Source: an uncultured Eubacteriales bacterium (lineage in GTDB: Bacteria; Bacillota; Clostridia; Oscillospirales; CAG-272). Taken from it: a DNA stretch of 64,000 bases. A model generated the notes under the pieces. It was not told the DNA's origin and did not search any database. It saw only the letters and a list, made by a program, of their open reading frames with translations. Position 1 is the stretch's first letter, and each line of letters opens with the position of its first letter. Position numbers and translations under genes: made by a program. The stretch covers positions 278,365 to 342,364 of the forward strand of contig CAKRZE010000001.1 in NCBI GenBank assembly GCA_934432725.1, read 5' to 3'. This document shows positions 9,501 through 18,999 of this stretch, piece by piece.

Positions 9501-12500
9501 CCGGTCAGGTTGTCGCCCGTGTACACCAAGGTCTGCTTTGACTGATCGGTGGCGCTGACGGAGGTCACATGACCGTTTGCATCATAGGTGTACGTCTGCG
9601 CAGGCTCCACGGTCAGCGAGATGTTGTCAAAATAGGCATAGCCCGTATTATAGGAATAGTCGCAGGTCACAACGACCTTTGTGATCTTCAGCGATTCCGA
9701 AGCATTTTCCTTTGCGGGAATCACAGAGCCGGAGGCAAACTGCCACAGTCCGCGCACCTCCGGATTGAAGGAGAGCGCACGTGCCTCCGATGTGCCGTCG
9801 CTGTAGTACAGCGTTGCGCGCAGGTCAAAGAAGCGGTTTGCGTGACCGCAGGCATAGGAAGAAGCCTCTGCGCTGTTCAGCGATGAGGAATATGCGCATG
9901 CCCAGCCCGAAAGAACAAAGGAGGACGTGGCAGGCAGATTCACCTGAATCGTCTGAGACGCGCTTCTTATCACATCGAGACCGCCGGAAGAAAAGTGAAG
10001 CGTTCTGCCGCGCAGCATGCTGCTGTATAAATTATCGGCATTTGCAGTGCAGCTCCAGCCGGAAAGCGATGTATGGAAGGCGCCGTTTTCCAGCAGATTG
10101 TATACGGACGGAGCGGAGGCAGCCTCCAGCTGCGCACAGTCATACCAGACCGTATCCACCGCGTCCTCCAGACGCAGCTCCACAGTGTAGGTTCCCGTCT
10201 CCGTGATCGTATCGGTGACGCTGATTCTGCGCCAGCCGTTCTGCACATCGGTGTCGGTCGTGCCGGTCAGGCGCCGGGATTCCTTTCCGTTGAACACAAT
10301 ATACGCGCCGCCGCCTTCATGAGACGGCGTGACGCCGGTCACATATGCGTATACGGAGAACGTATAGGTCCCCTTGGTGTTGATGCTCACCTCCTGCGTA
10401 TACTTCAGAAGCACTTCATCCTTGGAGGAGGTCAGAACCGCGGATTTTGTGCCGAGAAATGCTCTTTCCGAGGAGAAATTATAGTAGCAGCGTTCCGCAC
10501 TGGCGGAGCCGGTCCAGCTGCCGCTCCCCTCAAAGCTGCTGTTTTTCAGCAGATTATCGGCATAATATCCGGAGCCGGAGGAGGAAATCAGCTTATTTCT
10601 CTTCTTATACCCTGCGTTTGGGGCAGTGTATGCTGCATTCCCGACGCCGTACAGGCGGTTTTTGTCGGAATCTGTATCGTAAACACAGACGGTTCTGCCG
10701 CTGTCGTCAAACAGATAGTTCGTGAAAATATCATCCTTGTTTCCGGGAATATCATCCTTGCCGCTTCCGCGCACAGACGCCCACCCGGAGCCGTAGGAAT
10801 AGGTCAGCTTCTGTCCCGTAAGCGTGCTCCCGTCCGAAAGCAGCGCAAAATCGCTTACAGCCGAAACCCGCCCGGAGCTGTAGGTATAAAGAAGCCCCGT
10901 ATCGTCCGTCTTATCCCGGACCGCCGTCAGGTTTCCGCTGCTGTCATAGTCAAATTCGGAAATTTCACCGGTGCTCTTCACGATTCTGCGCAGATATGTA
11001 TACGCGGAATCCGCAATTTCGCCATTGGAAGCGATGGAGTAGTGAAAGCTCACCCATTCCGACCGGTCTCCGTGATTGACCGTAATCTTCCGCAGCTCCC
11101 CGCCATAGCTGTGCGTATACTCCAGAAGGACCGTCTGTGCCGACACGCCCGAGCCAGCCACCGTCAGGGTTATCTTTGTCAGAAGCCCGTTTTCGATCGT
11201 ATAGGTTCGCGTATTGCCCGTCTCATCGGAAACGGAGACAAGCTGACCGTCTTGGTTGAAGATTTTGCTGTTTCCCGCCTCATCGGTCATACGGTATCCG
11301 GAGGAGGTCGTCCTCAGTGTCAGCGGATAGCCGTCCTCGCTCAGATATTCGGTCGTATCCGTCTCACTGCGGACAAAATACAGATTTGTCCCGTTCGCAT
11401 CGCGGTACAGAAGATACTGCTCTCCCAATGCCGATGCCGCCGAGATGCTTTCGCAGAGACTGAACCTCCATCCGGCGCCCACATTCATCCGGTATGCCTG
11501 ATCCGAGAATGCATATGCATACGTAGGAGCTCCGTCCGGCTTCTTCAAAGCGGACGAATATACGTGATTGATTGTCAGCGGCAGAATGCCGCCGGCAGTC
11601 TGAATATCGCCGTGCGTGAAAATAAGACTCCCGTTGAAAAGGTTCACATTTCCCTGTCCGGAAGCCCCCGCATTCTGCGTGGAATAGGCATATTTCGGAT
11701 CAAGTCCCTTTGTGTCGCGATAGCTGATTACATAATACGGCTGGATCGACTCCCCTCCGCTGTAATAGGGATTGGACGCCGAGGTAAAGCCGACATAGCC
11801 CTCCGCCGATTCGTTCTCGGCGCAAAGCGCCACGCCGTAATTCGTACCGCCGCGGAACCAGCTCTGCGCCGCCGCGGTAATATCAAAGCAAAACCGCTTT
11901 CCGTATGTCCCTGCCGTCACGGTCTGATAGTCCAGAATCTGAGACGACATGCCGGGCTTTGAGTTCCATGTCACCGTGCCGGCGTCCCAGCTTCCCGCAA
12001 TCTGTCTGACAACCACATTCAGATGAGAAAGCGTGGACGGGCTGTAGGAATACCACTGTCCGCTCTCCATCTGCTGCACATACAGCTTTGCCGAAACAAT
12101 CACTGCTGTGGAAGGAATGGACGATGTGCTTACCGTCGGCTTGATGAGCGCGCGCATGCGGAGCGTGGCAGAATAGTCCGCAAAGCCGCACAGAACCATC
12201 TGATATCCCTTGGTATTCAGACCCGGCTGACCCTCAAACACAGTAGCGTCCGTCACCATGGATGCCGTGCCGTTGTATTTGAGCGTAGGATCCACCGTGA
12301 CCGGGAACGAACGGTCCGCGCTGTTGATCCAGGCGGCATCCGCCGTCACGGTCAGAATATACTGATTCTGATTCTTCTGTGTCAGCTGATACGTGACCGC
12401 GCTGCTGTGCACCCCTGCGGCATCCCACATAATCGGTGCAGGAATCGTATATTTCTCTTCTCCCGTGCTGCGGTCGCAAAGCACAATACTGCCGTCCGCA

Positions 12501-13234
12501 CGGAGAGAGGCGCTCAGATGCTTCAGCTTCAGGCGGAACGTATAGCTGTACTCCTCCTGTGCCTCGCGGATTTCAATGCATTCCTTAATCCCGCCGCCGC
12601 TGAGCACATACTTCAGATCTGCGCCCGGGAAAACCGAATCGTACCGTACAGAGGATATCTGTCTGCGCAGCTCTGTCAGCGCCGCAAAACCGCTGCTCTG
12701 TTCCCCAGCTTCCTCCGGATTCCGAACAACAGCCTGTCGGCTTTTGATGCCGTCAACCACGCCGATACCGATCTGATAATTTCCGTCTTTGACGAAAACA
12801 AGCTTGTCCGCGTTGGAGTTTTTCGCAAATTTTACCCGCAGCCCGTTATCGGTCTGATATCCGGCGCTGCCGCTTTCTCCGTCCTCACCGTCATAGCGCA
12901 GCGTATTGTCGATCTCTTCCCATTCGCCGTCTGCATTTTGGTAATGAACACGCTCCGCATATTCCACATACCGATAGCTTCCGTCTTCCATCCGGAACAC
13001 CTTGCTGTTTTCCGTTCTGCAGCCGGTCATTTCGCGGATCTCGCCCTCGGCGTCCTCCGGTTTCTCCTGCATTTCGGTCCCATCGGCAGTTCCCGCCTCT
13101 GTACCGTCCTGCAATTCCGCCCCGGTCAGCCGGCTGCTCAGCTCATTCCGTATTGCTCCCACCGGAAGGCTTTCACACAGCATGATAAGCGCAGTCAGAA
13201 TGCCGATCATCCCGCGTTTTACGAAACGCCTCAT
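6506..13234 (-). CDS. Secreted RHS/YD-repeat polymorphic toxin (WapA-like) with Hint domain
   Basis: 2242 aa. The start MRRFVKRGMIGILTAL (13234) is chosen over 13285 because GGGGAG precedes it and a signal peptide (cleavage near VGA) follows at once. In order: a DNRLRE-like carbohydrate-binding region (around residues 320-440), a conserved NLFNGSLIFTHGDIQT segment, two jelly-roll-like 'NLLKNSSFEGSG / NLLENGAF' modules, many YD repeats (TYTYDANGHV, YDPCGRLTS), the RHS-associated core (about 1890-1960), a hydrophobic stretch, a pretoxin Hint domain (CFVAGTEIRTD...VLVHN, about 2033-2166) and a 76-residue tip. Known relatives form a shell that encloses the tip; Hint is expected to cleave and release it. 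The tip has DPRHVPHAHVSG and a C-terminal NWEEIRGAIL helix, resembling the DUF4160 pattern; toxicity is not shown. The body is GC-rich, the tip AT-rich. Confidence 0.93.
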   Translation of the reverse strand: MRRFVKRGMIGILTALIMLCESLPVGAIRNELSSRLTGAELQDGTEAGTADGTEMQEKPEDAEGEIREMTGCRTENSKVFRMEDGSYRYVEYAERVHYQNADGEWEEIDNTLRYDGEDGESGSAGYQTDNGLRVKFAKNSNADKLVFVKDGNYQIGIGVVDGIKSRQAVVRNPEEAGEQSSGFAALTELRRQISSVRYDSVFPGADLKYVLSGGGIKECIEIREAQEEYSYTFRLKLKHLSASLRADGSIVLCDRSTGEEKYTIPAPIMWDAAGVHSSAVTYQLTQKNQNQYILTVTADAAWINSADRSFPVTVDPTLKYNGTASMVTDATVFEGQPGLNTKGYQMVLCGFADYSATLRMRALIKPTVSTSSIPSTAVIVSAKLYVQQMESGQWYSYSPSTLSHLNVVVRQIAGSWDAGTVTWNSKPGMSSQILDYQTVTAGTYGKRFCFDITAAAQSWFRGGTNYGVALCAENESAEGYVGFTSASNPYYSGGESIQPYYVISYRDTKGLDPKYAYSTQNAGASGQGNVNLFNGSLIFTHGDIQTAGGILPLTINHVYSSALKKPDGAPTYAYAFSDQAYRMNVGAGWRFSLCESISAASALGEQYLLYRDANGTNLYFVRSETDTTEYLSEDGYPLTLRTTSSGYRMTDEAGNSKIFNQDGQLVSVSDETGNTRTYTIENGLLTKITLTVAGSGVSAQTVLLEYTHSYGGELRKITVNHGDRSEWVSFHYSIASNGEIADSAYTYLRRIVKSTGEISEFDYDSSGNLTAVRDKTDDTGLLYTYSSGRVSAVSDFALLSDGSTLTGQKLTYSYGSGWASVRGSGKDDIPGNKDDIFTNYLFDDSGRTVCVYDTDSDKNRLYGVGNAAYTAPNAGYKKRNKLISSSGSGYYADNLLKNSSFEGSGSWTGSASAERCYYNFSSERAFLGTKSAVLTSSKDEVLLKYTQEVSINTKGTYTFSVYAYVTGVTPSHEGGGAYIVFNGKESRRLTGTTDTDVQNGWRRISVTDTITETGTYTVELRLEDAVDTVWYDCAQLEAASAPSVYNLLENGAFHTSLSGWSCTANADNLYSSMLRGRTLHFSSGGLDVIRSASQTIQVNLPATSSFVLSGWACAYSSSLNSAEASSYACGHANRFFDLRATLYYSDGTSEARALSFNPEVRGLWQFASGSVIPAKENASESLKITKVVVTCDYSYNTGYAYFDNISLTVEPAQTYTYDANGHVTSVSATDQSKQTLVYTGDNLTGRQNADGSSYTYTYGTTETTKHRLLSVTDKAGVKLSNAYNAAGNVTGTTIYPVSGSERITTSVSYTSDQAFVASTTDATGGVTQYDYDRLTGLLSYVVNANGSRTTYLYDPCGRLTSLFADTDGDGTADTGEAAVQYTYTSGRLTAIVTASGSYTLTYDAYGNLTAIYVGSQETPLAAYTYAANNGKLLRTDYADGTYAENFYDTLDRLEEVRYNGNTSGGYTVAYDGNGRASRIYDRVTGTTSEYEYDGIGRLIRYFRYTAAEELLAQQFTYDSCGRLSGSGRTVAGRSSKSSRTFDSFGRLSKATIGHENTYVTRNYDEFERISSRVLTLTAHNVRTDYIYRTIGTSTSTQVSRVERRRNGTLIGSEAYTYDACGNILSIDDGTVLTAYAYDALNQLTRETRYVKATGIGTETHFAYDQAGNLTERTSYTYDNGTLTLVKTDSYSYGNADWGDQLTGYNGESLTYDANGNPLSYYNGRRYTFTWQNGRQLQSATVGGKTYSYAYNADGIRMSKTVDGVEHQYIFDGTQLLRESWGNNWIEYFYDENGSPTYCLRYDENDGDILLNFYITNLQGDVIAVCDNTHVPRFFYHYDAWGKLLSVTNTNGDDVTNATNAASWNSLRYRGYVYDKETGLYYLNSRYYDPETGRFISADGVISDVGGVIQGNNMYMYCFNNPVNMTDANGNWPNWDKLVKGALLVTIGALAVAAVVSTGGACAPLVALGYSALGTAGSALMIIGSSEVGESITGANPIKESIGEDTYDTIRDASLAVVSMGGTLLDAGANAVCFVAGTEIRTDTGEVAIEDVAAGAIVWAMNPDTGEVALKKVVRTFVNETDELIHVKVSGEEIICTPSHPFYSPVKGWTKAVDLRAGDILVRLNGTYIIVEQVQHELLETPVRVYNFEVADFHTYFVGKEPVLVHNKCILEKSGVKVEVRSREDPRHVPHAHVSGNGPQTTIGLDMQPMKRHAMLSNKQLTVIKSNWEEIRGAILKFYPKFR

Positions 13235-13302
13235 ACGTCCATCTCCCCTGTTGTTTTTTTCTTTGTCGGTAAAATGTTGACACAATCCACCGCTGCATAT
13301 CC

Positions 13303-13331
13303 ATTATATCATATATCTGGAATTTTTTCCA
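13303..13331 (-). promoter_or_regulatory. Candidate sigma-A promoter of the RHS gene
   Basis: On the minus strand TGGAAA, 17 bases, TATAAT; predicted start near 13296, about 60 nt before the ATG. The -10 is perfect and the -35 matches four of six. Confidence 0.6.
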
Positions 13332-13909
13332 CAATTGTTTTTCATTTTGTGCAGGCGAACCTCAACATTGTGCAACTTGACATTTTTTATACAGCAATTC
13401 ACCCGAAAAGTTGGCCATATTTGGATACTTTTTGTATATATACACAATCACCCTCCGTTTCCTTTTTACAGCCGCAGCTTTTTTGCAATCTGTTCCCTGT
13501 TTTCACATCGGCTTCCCTGCATACCGCTTCGGAATCTCTGATAAATGCCGCTTACCCATCCGCCCTTCATCTCATCTGCCGATTCAGTCATATGCTGCGC
13601 TGTCGGCATAAAAGCTCCCTTAGATACGTCCATCGGTGCAAACAGCCCCTCGCCCACAAGCTTCCCGTATCGCACCGCCGTAAGCAGTCTGATTGATTCC
13701 GTTCTGCCATCCGGCATTCTCCCGCACAGTCAAAAAATCGGACACGGGAGCGAGCAGATAGCGGTACAGTGCTCTGCAATGACAGGACAAGTACATCGAT
13801 GTCCCGATGCTGCGGGGATATGATCCGGCGTTACCGGACAGTGCTGAGGGATTACGGGGCAAGCAACGCGGGGTTGCGCGGCAAGCGCCACAATATTTTA
13901 TGCAAACAA
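13332..13909. other. Intergenic region without recognisable gene
   Basis: About 580 bp between two divergent genes. Several overlapping frames exist on both strands but none has an RBS, family resemblance or coding-like composition. The left part is AT-rich near the RHS promoter, the right part GC-rich with GCGGGG/GCAAGC direct patches. Confidence 0.5.
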
Positions 13910-13938
13910 TTGACAAATTCATGATAGAATGATACACT
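13910..13938 (+). promoter_or_regulatory. Sigma-A promoter of the esterase gene
   Basis: TTGACA (13910-13915), 17 bases, TACACT (13933-13938). The predicted transcript starts near 13945, which makes the ATG at 14003 rather than 13943 the start. Confidence 0.8.
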
Positions 13939-14002
13939 GTTTTTGAAAGCAATTCACCGTTCAGACATTCCGACAAATACGGTACAGAAAGGACAACCTG
14001 CC

Positions 14003-14926
14003 ATGAACGATCCATACACAGATTATTCCAAATACTATCCGGCGCAGAAGGAGCTGGAAGCTTGGATTGAGGACATTCACAACGCTGCGGCAGCCGCCGA
14101 TTTCAAGGCGGAAATTGACCCCACCCCCTACATAAAAGACGACTTCGGACAGTTTCATGCCCCCGCGCACCTTGTCAAATTCACACGGGACGGACATGTT
14201 TTCTGGGGAAACTGCCAATTCAAACAGACCGGTTCCCCTTCTCCCCTCCTGGTTCAGCTCTGCGGATACGGCGCCGAGCTTTCCTGCGATTATGACATCG
14301 CCGCTCTGGGATATAATCTCCTTCAGCTTTCTCCGCTCGGTTACTGGACCCCGGACGGCTACGACAACAGTCTCCGCAGACATGACTACTGGCCGGTCCT
14401 GGAGGACACGGTGCTGACCGGCGCAAAGGGCGGCTATCGGGAATGGCTGATTGATGCGGTATGCGCCGCAAACTGGGCGCGGCGGCAGACCCGTGTAATC
14501 GGCGACCACATAAGCTTTTACGGCGGAAGTCAGGGCGGAGGAACAGCGATTCTGCTCGGCTCCCTGTACAAAGACCGCGGAACCGCCTGCGTTGCGGCAG
14601 ACGAGCCGTTTCTGACAAACTTCCCTCTTGCAAACTTCCGCGGCGCATACGGGCTCGCTTCAAACGGCATGAAGACCGTAACCGATGAGGCTGCCGCGTG
14701 GAACGCGCTCGGTTATATCGACACCTGCAATCATGCCAGCCGGCTCTCCTTCCCGGTTCTTCTGACTGCCGGCGGAATGGATACCACCTGCCCGCCCGAA
14801 ACGGTAAGGAGCCTGTATGACCGGCTTTCCTGCACAAAATCCCTGACATTTATGCCGGAGCATGGGCATGCGACCGGACAGCTGTTTATCAAGCTCGCCA
14901 TGGCATGGTTCTCCCTTTACGCCTGA
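14003..14926 (+). CDS. Acetyl-xylan esterase / cephalosporin-C deacetylase family
   Basis: 307 aa alpha/beta hydrolase of the AXE1 family (PF05448), which removes acetyl groups from xylo-oligosaccharides and similar small acetylated compounds in the cytoplasm. The nucleophile motif GGSQGGG is near residue 173; the acid lies in GGMDTTCPPET and the histidine in PEHGHATGQ, the order and spacing of the family. Full family length, no signal peptide. The start MNDPYTDYSKYYP has AAAGGA nine bases upstream. It is monocistronic behind a strong promoter; no carbohydrate-uptake genes are nearby to define the substrate. Confidence 0.88.
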   Translation: MNDPYTDYSKYYPAQKELEAWIEDIHNAAAAADFKAEIDPTPYIKDDFGQFHAPAHLVKFTRDGHVFWGNCQFKQTGSPSPLLVQLCGYGAELSCDYDIAALGYNLLQLSPLGYWTPDGYDNSLRRHDYWPVLEDTVLTGAKGGYREWLIDAVCAANWARRQTRVIGDHISFYGGSQGGGTAILLGSLYKDRGTACVAADEPFLTNFPLANFRGAYGLASNGMKTVTDEAAAWNALGYIDTCNHASRLSFPVLLTAGGMDTTCPPETVRSLYDRLSCTKSLTFMPEHGHATGQLFIKLAMAWFSLYA

Positions 14927-14951
14927 AGCCTCCCAAGCAGAAAACAAAGAC

Positions 14952-14982
14952 TATCCCCCGCAGACACTGCCTGCGGGGGATA
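14952..14982. terminator. Hairpin after the esterase gene
   Basis: TATCCCCCGCAG / CTGCGGGGGATA, a perfect 12-bp stem with a 7-base loop, 25 bp after the stop. No T-run follows on the + strand, while the minus side is T-rich; it may act in either direction. Confidence 0.6.
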
Positions 14983-15420
14983 GCTGCCTGAGCCTCACCG
15001 AATCATTTCTTGCTGAAAAAAATATTGTTCCGCAGCGCCGCTTTGCATCATTCATACAGAGAAAAACAATATGGCTCCGGCAGAAACGACTCGGCAAAGA
15101 ACCCGCAGCTTCTTATGAGAACGCGCAAAAGCATCCCATCCTGACAGTCCCCGCGTCATCCCAAAGACGATGCCCGGAAATCAAGCGGCTTTTTGCCTGT
15201 TTCAGAAATCATTCCTGCCTTCGGTGCAAAACGCTCTGTTCTTCGTCCGAATCAAAGCGAGAACCGTTAAAAAACCCGATGCTTTTAACAGCCCCTCAAA
15301 AATCCGGTCGGGAATCCGGCATTTTTGATGTGATCCCGGTCTTTTTTGCCTCCGCGCCATTGTTTTTTTGGCTTTTCCCTCGGCAAATCGCCAACGTCCA
15401 GCCGCCGGGACCAATATCGG
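14983..15420. other. Intergenic region without recognisable gene
   Basis: Between the convergent esterase and PBP genes. Only chance frames are seen; there is a small GTTAAAA/TTTTAAC inverted repeat near 15268-15290. Confidence 0.5.
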
Positions 15421-15457
15421 AGGGGTGTAAAAACGCAAAATGCGTTTTTACACCCCT
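15421..15457. terminator. Bidirectional terminator-like perfect hairpin
   Basis: AGGGGTGTAAAAACGCA / TGCGTTTTTACACCCCT, a perfect 17-bp stem with a 3-base loop, 56 bp downstream of the PBP stop. The AAAAA/TTTTT blocks lie within the stem, so either strand carries a T-run in its 3' arm. Confidence 0.7.
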
Positions 15458-15512
15458 CTTTCCATAAGATATTTCAACTGTAAATCAGAATCGGCTCATG
15501 CCGCCCTGCAAA

Positions 15513-18164
15513 TCATTCTTCCTCCGGAGGGGGCGTAAAGCCGGTTTCTTCCCCTTCCAGGGGTTTTTCCGTCTCCGGTTCATCCCCGGTTTCGGGAGGC
15601 GGTGCAAGCGTTTCCTCGGTTTCCGTCACAGGCGGTTTGTCCGAATGCTTGTGCAGCTGACAGGAATGGTTGAACTGCGTGGTGCCTCCGGTAATTCCGA
15701 CAAACTTACCCGAAGGAACTGCATTGATAAAGAACGGATCATTTTCCGTCCCGCCGGGCGCAATTCCCTCCGGCAGCTGCCAGTACATGAACTGCGCGTC
15801 AGAAATCGCAACCTGCCGTTCAAAGGACCGTCTGTAGTTCAAAAGCGAGATTTTGACCAGATTTTCAGACGGGCAGGCATCGGTCGCAACCGATTTTGTG
15901 ACCGTATCGTAATCCACAAGCACGTGTACATCACAATCGGTGTTCGGCATATTATCCGCCGTAAAATAGCCTGTTTCCACGCGGCTTCCGCGCGGGTCCG
16001 CAAGGCAGGCTTCCGTAACCAGCTTTCCGGAATCCACACAGTATTTCGCGGTAATCACACCGTCTGCCGTTTCAAAATGCTTCAGCTCCTCGGTTCCCGC
16101 AGCGGCGGACTCCAATATATCCTGATGGATCTCGGTCATCAGAGCATCCCAGATCACAAGTGCGGGGTTCGACCCGAAATTCGTCAGCGCCTGCGGCATG
16201 GAATAGCCGAACCAGACGCCCCCGATGAAATACGGTGTATAGCCGATAAACCATTTGTCGCACTGGCTCTGTGTCGTTCCCGTTTTACCCGCGACATCCA
16301 CCGAATTCTTCAGGGTGACACGCGCACCGGTACCGATCTGCACAACCTCCTGAAGCATTTTTGTCATAATGGAGGCAGTGGTCTCCTTGATGACAATCTC
16401 GCTCTTCTGCGCATTGTCAATCAGGACGTTACCCTCTCCGTCCAGAACCCGAAGAACGATCCGGGGATTGTTATACACACCGTTGTTTGCGAGAATGGAG
16501 TAAGCCGCGGTCAGTTCAAGATTCGTCACACCGTAGGACTGCTGACCGAGCGCAAGCGGCGCATACGCCTTGTCGGTCACAACGGTGCCGTTTGCATTGG
16601 AGGACTCGATCAGGCTGTCCACATGGCAGAGATTTTTCGTAAAATCAAAGGAGCGGTCCAGACCGAGCTTTTCCACCGTTTTATAAGCGATGGTGTTGAC
16701 CGACTGGTGCACTGCGTAATGCACAGGAGTCAGTCCTCTGTAATAGTTTGTTGCATTCTTCGGATATCCGCCCGGACGGGAGTATGAGACCGAGCCGTCC
16801 TCTCGAACCGTTTTTGTTCCGAAATTGACGGGGGAATCGTCCAGAACGCTGCCCCAGTTAATCACACCGTATTCAAGTGCAGGAGCATACGCCGAGATAG
16901 GCTTGATGGACGAACCGGAAGGACGCTTGGTCTGCGTGGCATAGTTCAGTCCGCGGTTCAGCTCCTTTTCCCCCGTTCCGCCCGCCAAGGCAAGCACGTT
17001 TCCGTTTTCCGGATCAATCAGAACAAAGGAGGACTGCGGCTGAATCAAACTCTCGTCCGCCCGCGGAATTTTCGTCTTATCAGCGTAAAACTCCTCAACC
17101 AGCCGCTGGAGCTTCAGATTCTGTGCGGTAACGATCTGAAAGCCTCCGGTATAAATCTTCATCACCGCGATCTCGTACGTATAGCCGTATTCCTTCCGCA
17201 GAAGGTTGATGGTTTCCTCGATTGCGGCATCGGTATACCATGACTTGATTTCGGCGGAAGAGGAGTCGCCGTCCTCATCCTCCTTGCCGGTGCTGAGCTT
17301 CAGATCCTCATAATAGACCGAATAGTACTCCTCATCCGTGATATATCCGTACTCGCGCATGGCGGTCAGAACCACCTGCCGCCGATACGTGTTGTTTTCC
17401 GGATTCCTGATCGGATCCCACTTGATCGGGTTCTGCGTGATTCCGACAAGCGCAGCGCACTCCAAAAGCGTCAGATCCTGCACTTCTTTTCCGAAATACT
17501 TGAATGCAGCCGCACTGACGCCGTAGCAGCCCTGCCCGAGATAAATCGAATTCAGATACAGCTCCAGGACCTGCTCCTTGGACATTTTTTTAGTCAGGTT
17601 CATGGCGCGCATAATCTCCTGAGCCTTCCGCTGAATCGACACCTCGTCATCGCCCGTAGTGTTTTTGATCAGCTGCTGCGTGATCGTGGAAGCGCCCGCC
17701 ATGCCGGTTCCCGTAAAATACTTCGCGGCATTCTTGACGGTGGAAAGCCAGTCAACACCCCCGTGCTGCCAGAAGCGGTGGTCCTCAATCGACACGATCG
17801 CATTCACAAGATCGTCCGGAAAGCTCTCATAAGGCGCCCAGATATGGTTGCTTGAACCGTAAAGGCGCTGGTCCTCCAGCTCCACAATCTCATTGCTTTC
17901 ATTGACATAGCAGATTTTCGTCGTGGTATTCTCGCTTGCCTTCAGAAAGTCTATATTATCCACGCTGGGATCCACATAATTCATCACATACAGGATGAAG
18001 GCGCCCCCGACGATTGTGCCTGTAATCAGCCCGATCAGCAGACAGGTGCAGAAGATATTCAGAATCCAGGAAAGAGCCTTGACAAAAAACTTTCCGGCAA
18101 CTCCCATTGCGTGTGTAATCTCCTTGCTCCAGTCAATCTCATTTTTCTTCCGTTTGAGCGGCAT
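15513..18164 (-). CDS. Class A penicillin-binding protein (PBP1A-type)
   Basis: 883 aa bifunctional peptidoglycan synthase. A cytoplasmic lysine-rich start (MPLKRKKNEIDW) is followed by one transmembrane helix (about 35-65). The glycosyltransferase 51 domain has EDHRFWQHGGVDW, GASTITQQLIKN and RKAQEIMRAMNL; the transpeptidase domain has the SxxK serine in SGSSIKP, SVN and KTGTT. After it is a small domain and an acidic Pro/Glu/Thr tail (about the last 50 residues). The start at 18164 is preferred over 18227 because of GAGGAT eight bases upstream. A TATAAT-like -10 lies at 18243-18238 without a good -35. It sits just downstream of a membrane protein gene on the same strand. Confidence 0.95.
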   Translation of the reverse strand: MPLKRKKNEIDWSKEITHAMGVAGKFFVKALSWILNIFCTCLLIGLITGTIVGGAFILYVMNYVDPSVDNIDFLKASENTTTKICYVNESNEIVELEDQRLYGSSNHIWAPYESFPDDLVNAIVSIEDHRFWQHGGVDWLSTVKNAAKYFTGTGMAGASTITQQLIKNTTGDDEVSIQRKAQEIMRAMNLTKKMSKEQVLELYLNSIYLGQGCYGVSAAAFKYFGKEVQDLTLLECAALVGITQNPIKWDPIRNPENNTYRRQVVLTAMREYGYITDEEYYSVYYEDLKLSTGKEDEDGDSSSAEIKSWYTDAAIEETINLLRKEYGYTYEIAVMKIYTGGFQIVTAQNLKLQRLVEEFYADKTKIPRADESLIQPQSSFVLIDPENGNVLALAGGTGEKELNRGLNYATQTKRPSGSSIKPISAYAPALEYGVINWGSVLDDSPVNFGTKTVREDGSVSYSRPGGYPKNATNYYRGLTPVHYAVHQSVNTIAYKTVEKLGLDRSFDFTKNLCHVDSLIESSNANGTVVTDKAYAPLALGQQSYGVTNLELTAAYSILANNGVYNNPRIVLRVLDGEGNVLIDNAQKSEIVIKETTASIMTKMLQEVVQIGTGARVTLKNSVDVAGKTGTTQSQCDKWFIGYTPYFIGGVWFGYSMPQALTNFGSNPALVIWDALMTEIHQDILESAAAGTEELKHFETADGVITAKYCVDSGKLVTEACLADPRGSRVETGYFTADNMPNTDCDVHVLVDYDTVTKSVATDACPSENLVKISLLNYRRSFERQVAISDAQFMYWQLPEGIAPGGTENDPFFINAVPSGKFVGITGGTTQFNHSCQLHKHSDKPPVTETEETLAPPPETGDEPETEKPLEGEETGFTPPPEEE

Positions 18165-18315
18165 CGCGGTATCCTCACTCCTTTTCCGTGCATCCAAGAA
18201 AGGCAGATTGGCTGCCTCATACAGCAATCAATGTTTTATTATATCCGAAACATTTGAATACTTCATGAATTTTCAGATAATTTTACTGATTCTGTGTTTC
18301 TTTTCCTCTCCGAAG

Positions 18316-18999
18316 TCAGATTTTTGCCGGCGGCTGTGCATCCACCGCGTCAAATCCGCCTGCATGCATCCGGCACGCATAGCCGTAAACGGCAGAGAGA
18401 AGCAGAACCAGAACGCCCATCACAAGTCCCATCAGATCCGGTCCGGCACGGAAGGAGATCAGCTCCGCCGCCTCCGGAGGCAGAAAGACCTTGATCAGAT
18501 AATAATTGAAAAATCTCCGGATCAAAAGAACAGCCGTGTTTCCGATCAGAATACACCATCCGATCTTCCCGATATACCGCGCGTTTGAAAGCAGGAACAG
18601 CTTTTTTTCCGCAATATTTTTCATCAGACCGGACAAAAAGAGAAGAATCGGCGTCAATACCGCAAGAATTCCCTCGGCAAGCGCAATCCCGCAGTACAGC
18701 GCTGACTTGATCGCGGAAAGCGTAACCGTTTCCGCACCCACTGTGACCAGAATCCCGTTGCAAAGAGAGATCTCATAGGTCCCTCCCGCTGCGATATGGT
18801 GCATAAACGGAGGAAGGATCATATCCTCCGGTGCCGTATTCTTGATGCACAGCAAAATCAGAAAAATGATGAAAAGAATCAACATCAGCACAATGGAACA
18901 GTAAAACAGCGCCTTACATACGGGTGCCAGTATCCCCGCTGCCGATGAAAACACGGTGCGGTTATCCGGCTCTCCGTTATTTTTTCGGAATAGCTTCAT
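18316..18999 (-). CDS. DUF2975-like four-helix membrane protein
   Basis: 227 aa from MKLFRKNNGEPDN (AAAGGG seven bases upstream). Four predicted membrane helices at about 20-50, 90-125, 140-165 and 185-210. The layout recalls DUF2975 proteins, usually partnered with a small XRE-type regulator; no such regulator is seen here. Function unknown. Confidence 0.6.
   Translation of the reverse strand: MKLFRKNNGEPDNRTVFSSAAGILAPVCKALFYCSIVLMLILFIIFLILLCIKNTAPEDMILPPFMHHIAAGGTYEISLCNGILVTVGAETVTLSAIKSALYCGIALAEGILAVLTPILLFLSGLMKNIAEKKLFLLSNARYIGKIGWCILIGNTAVLLIRRFFNYYLIKVFLPPEAAELISFRAGPDLMGLVMGVLVLLLSAVYGYACRMHAGGFDAVDAQPPAKI

Noticed and set aside
10073..13696. Long + strand frames (629 and 557 codons) opposite the RHS gene
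   Set aside because: Antisense shadows of a GC-rich, repeat-containing gene; low-complexity Arg/Ile/His content, no RBS, no family resemblance.
14862..15467. + strand frame after the esterase
   Set aside because: Overlaps the esterase end, crosses two terminator hairpins and lacks an RBS.
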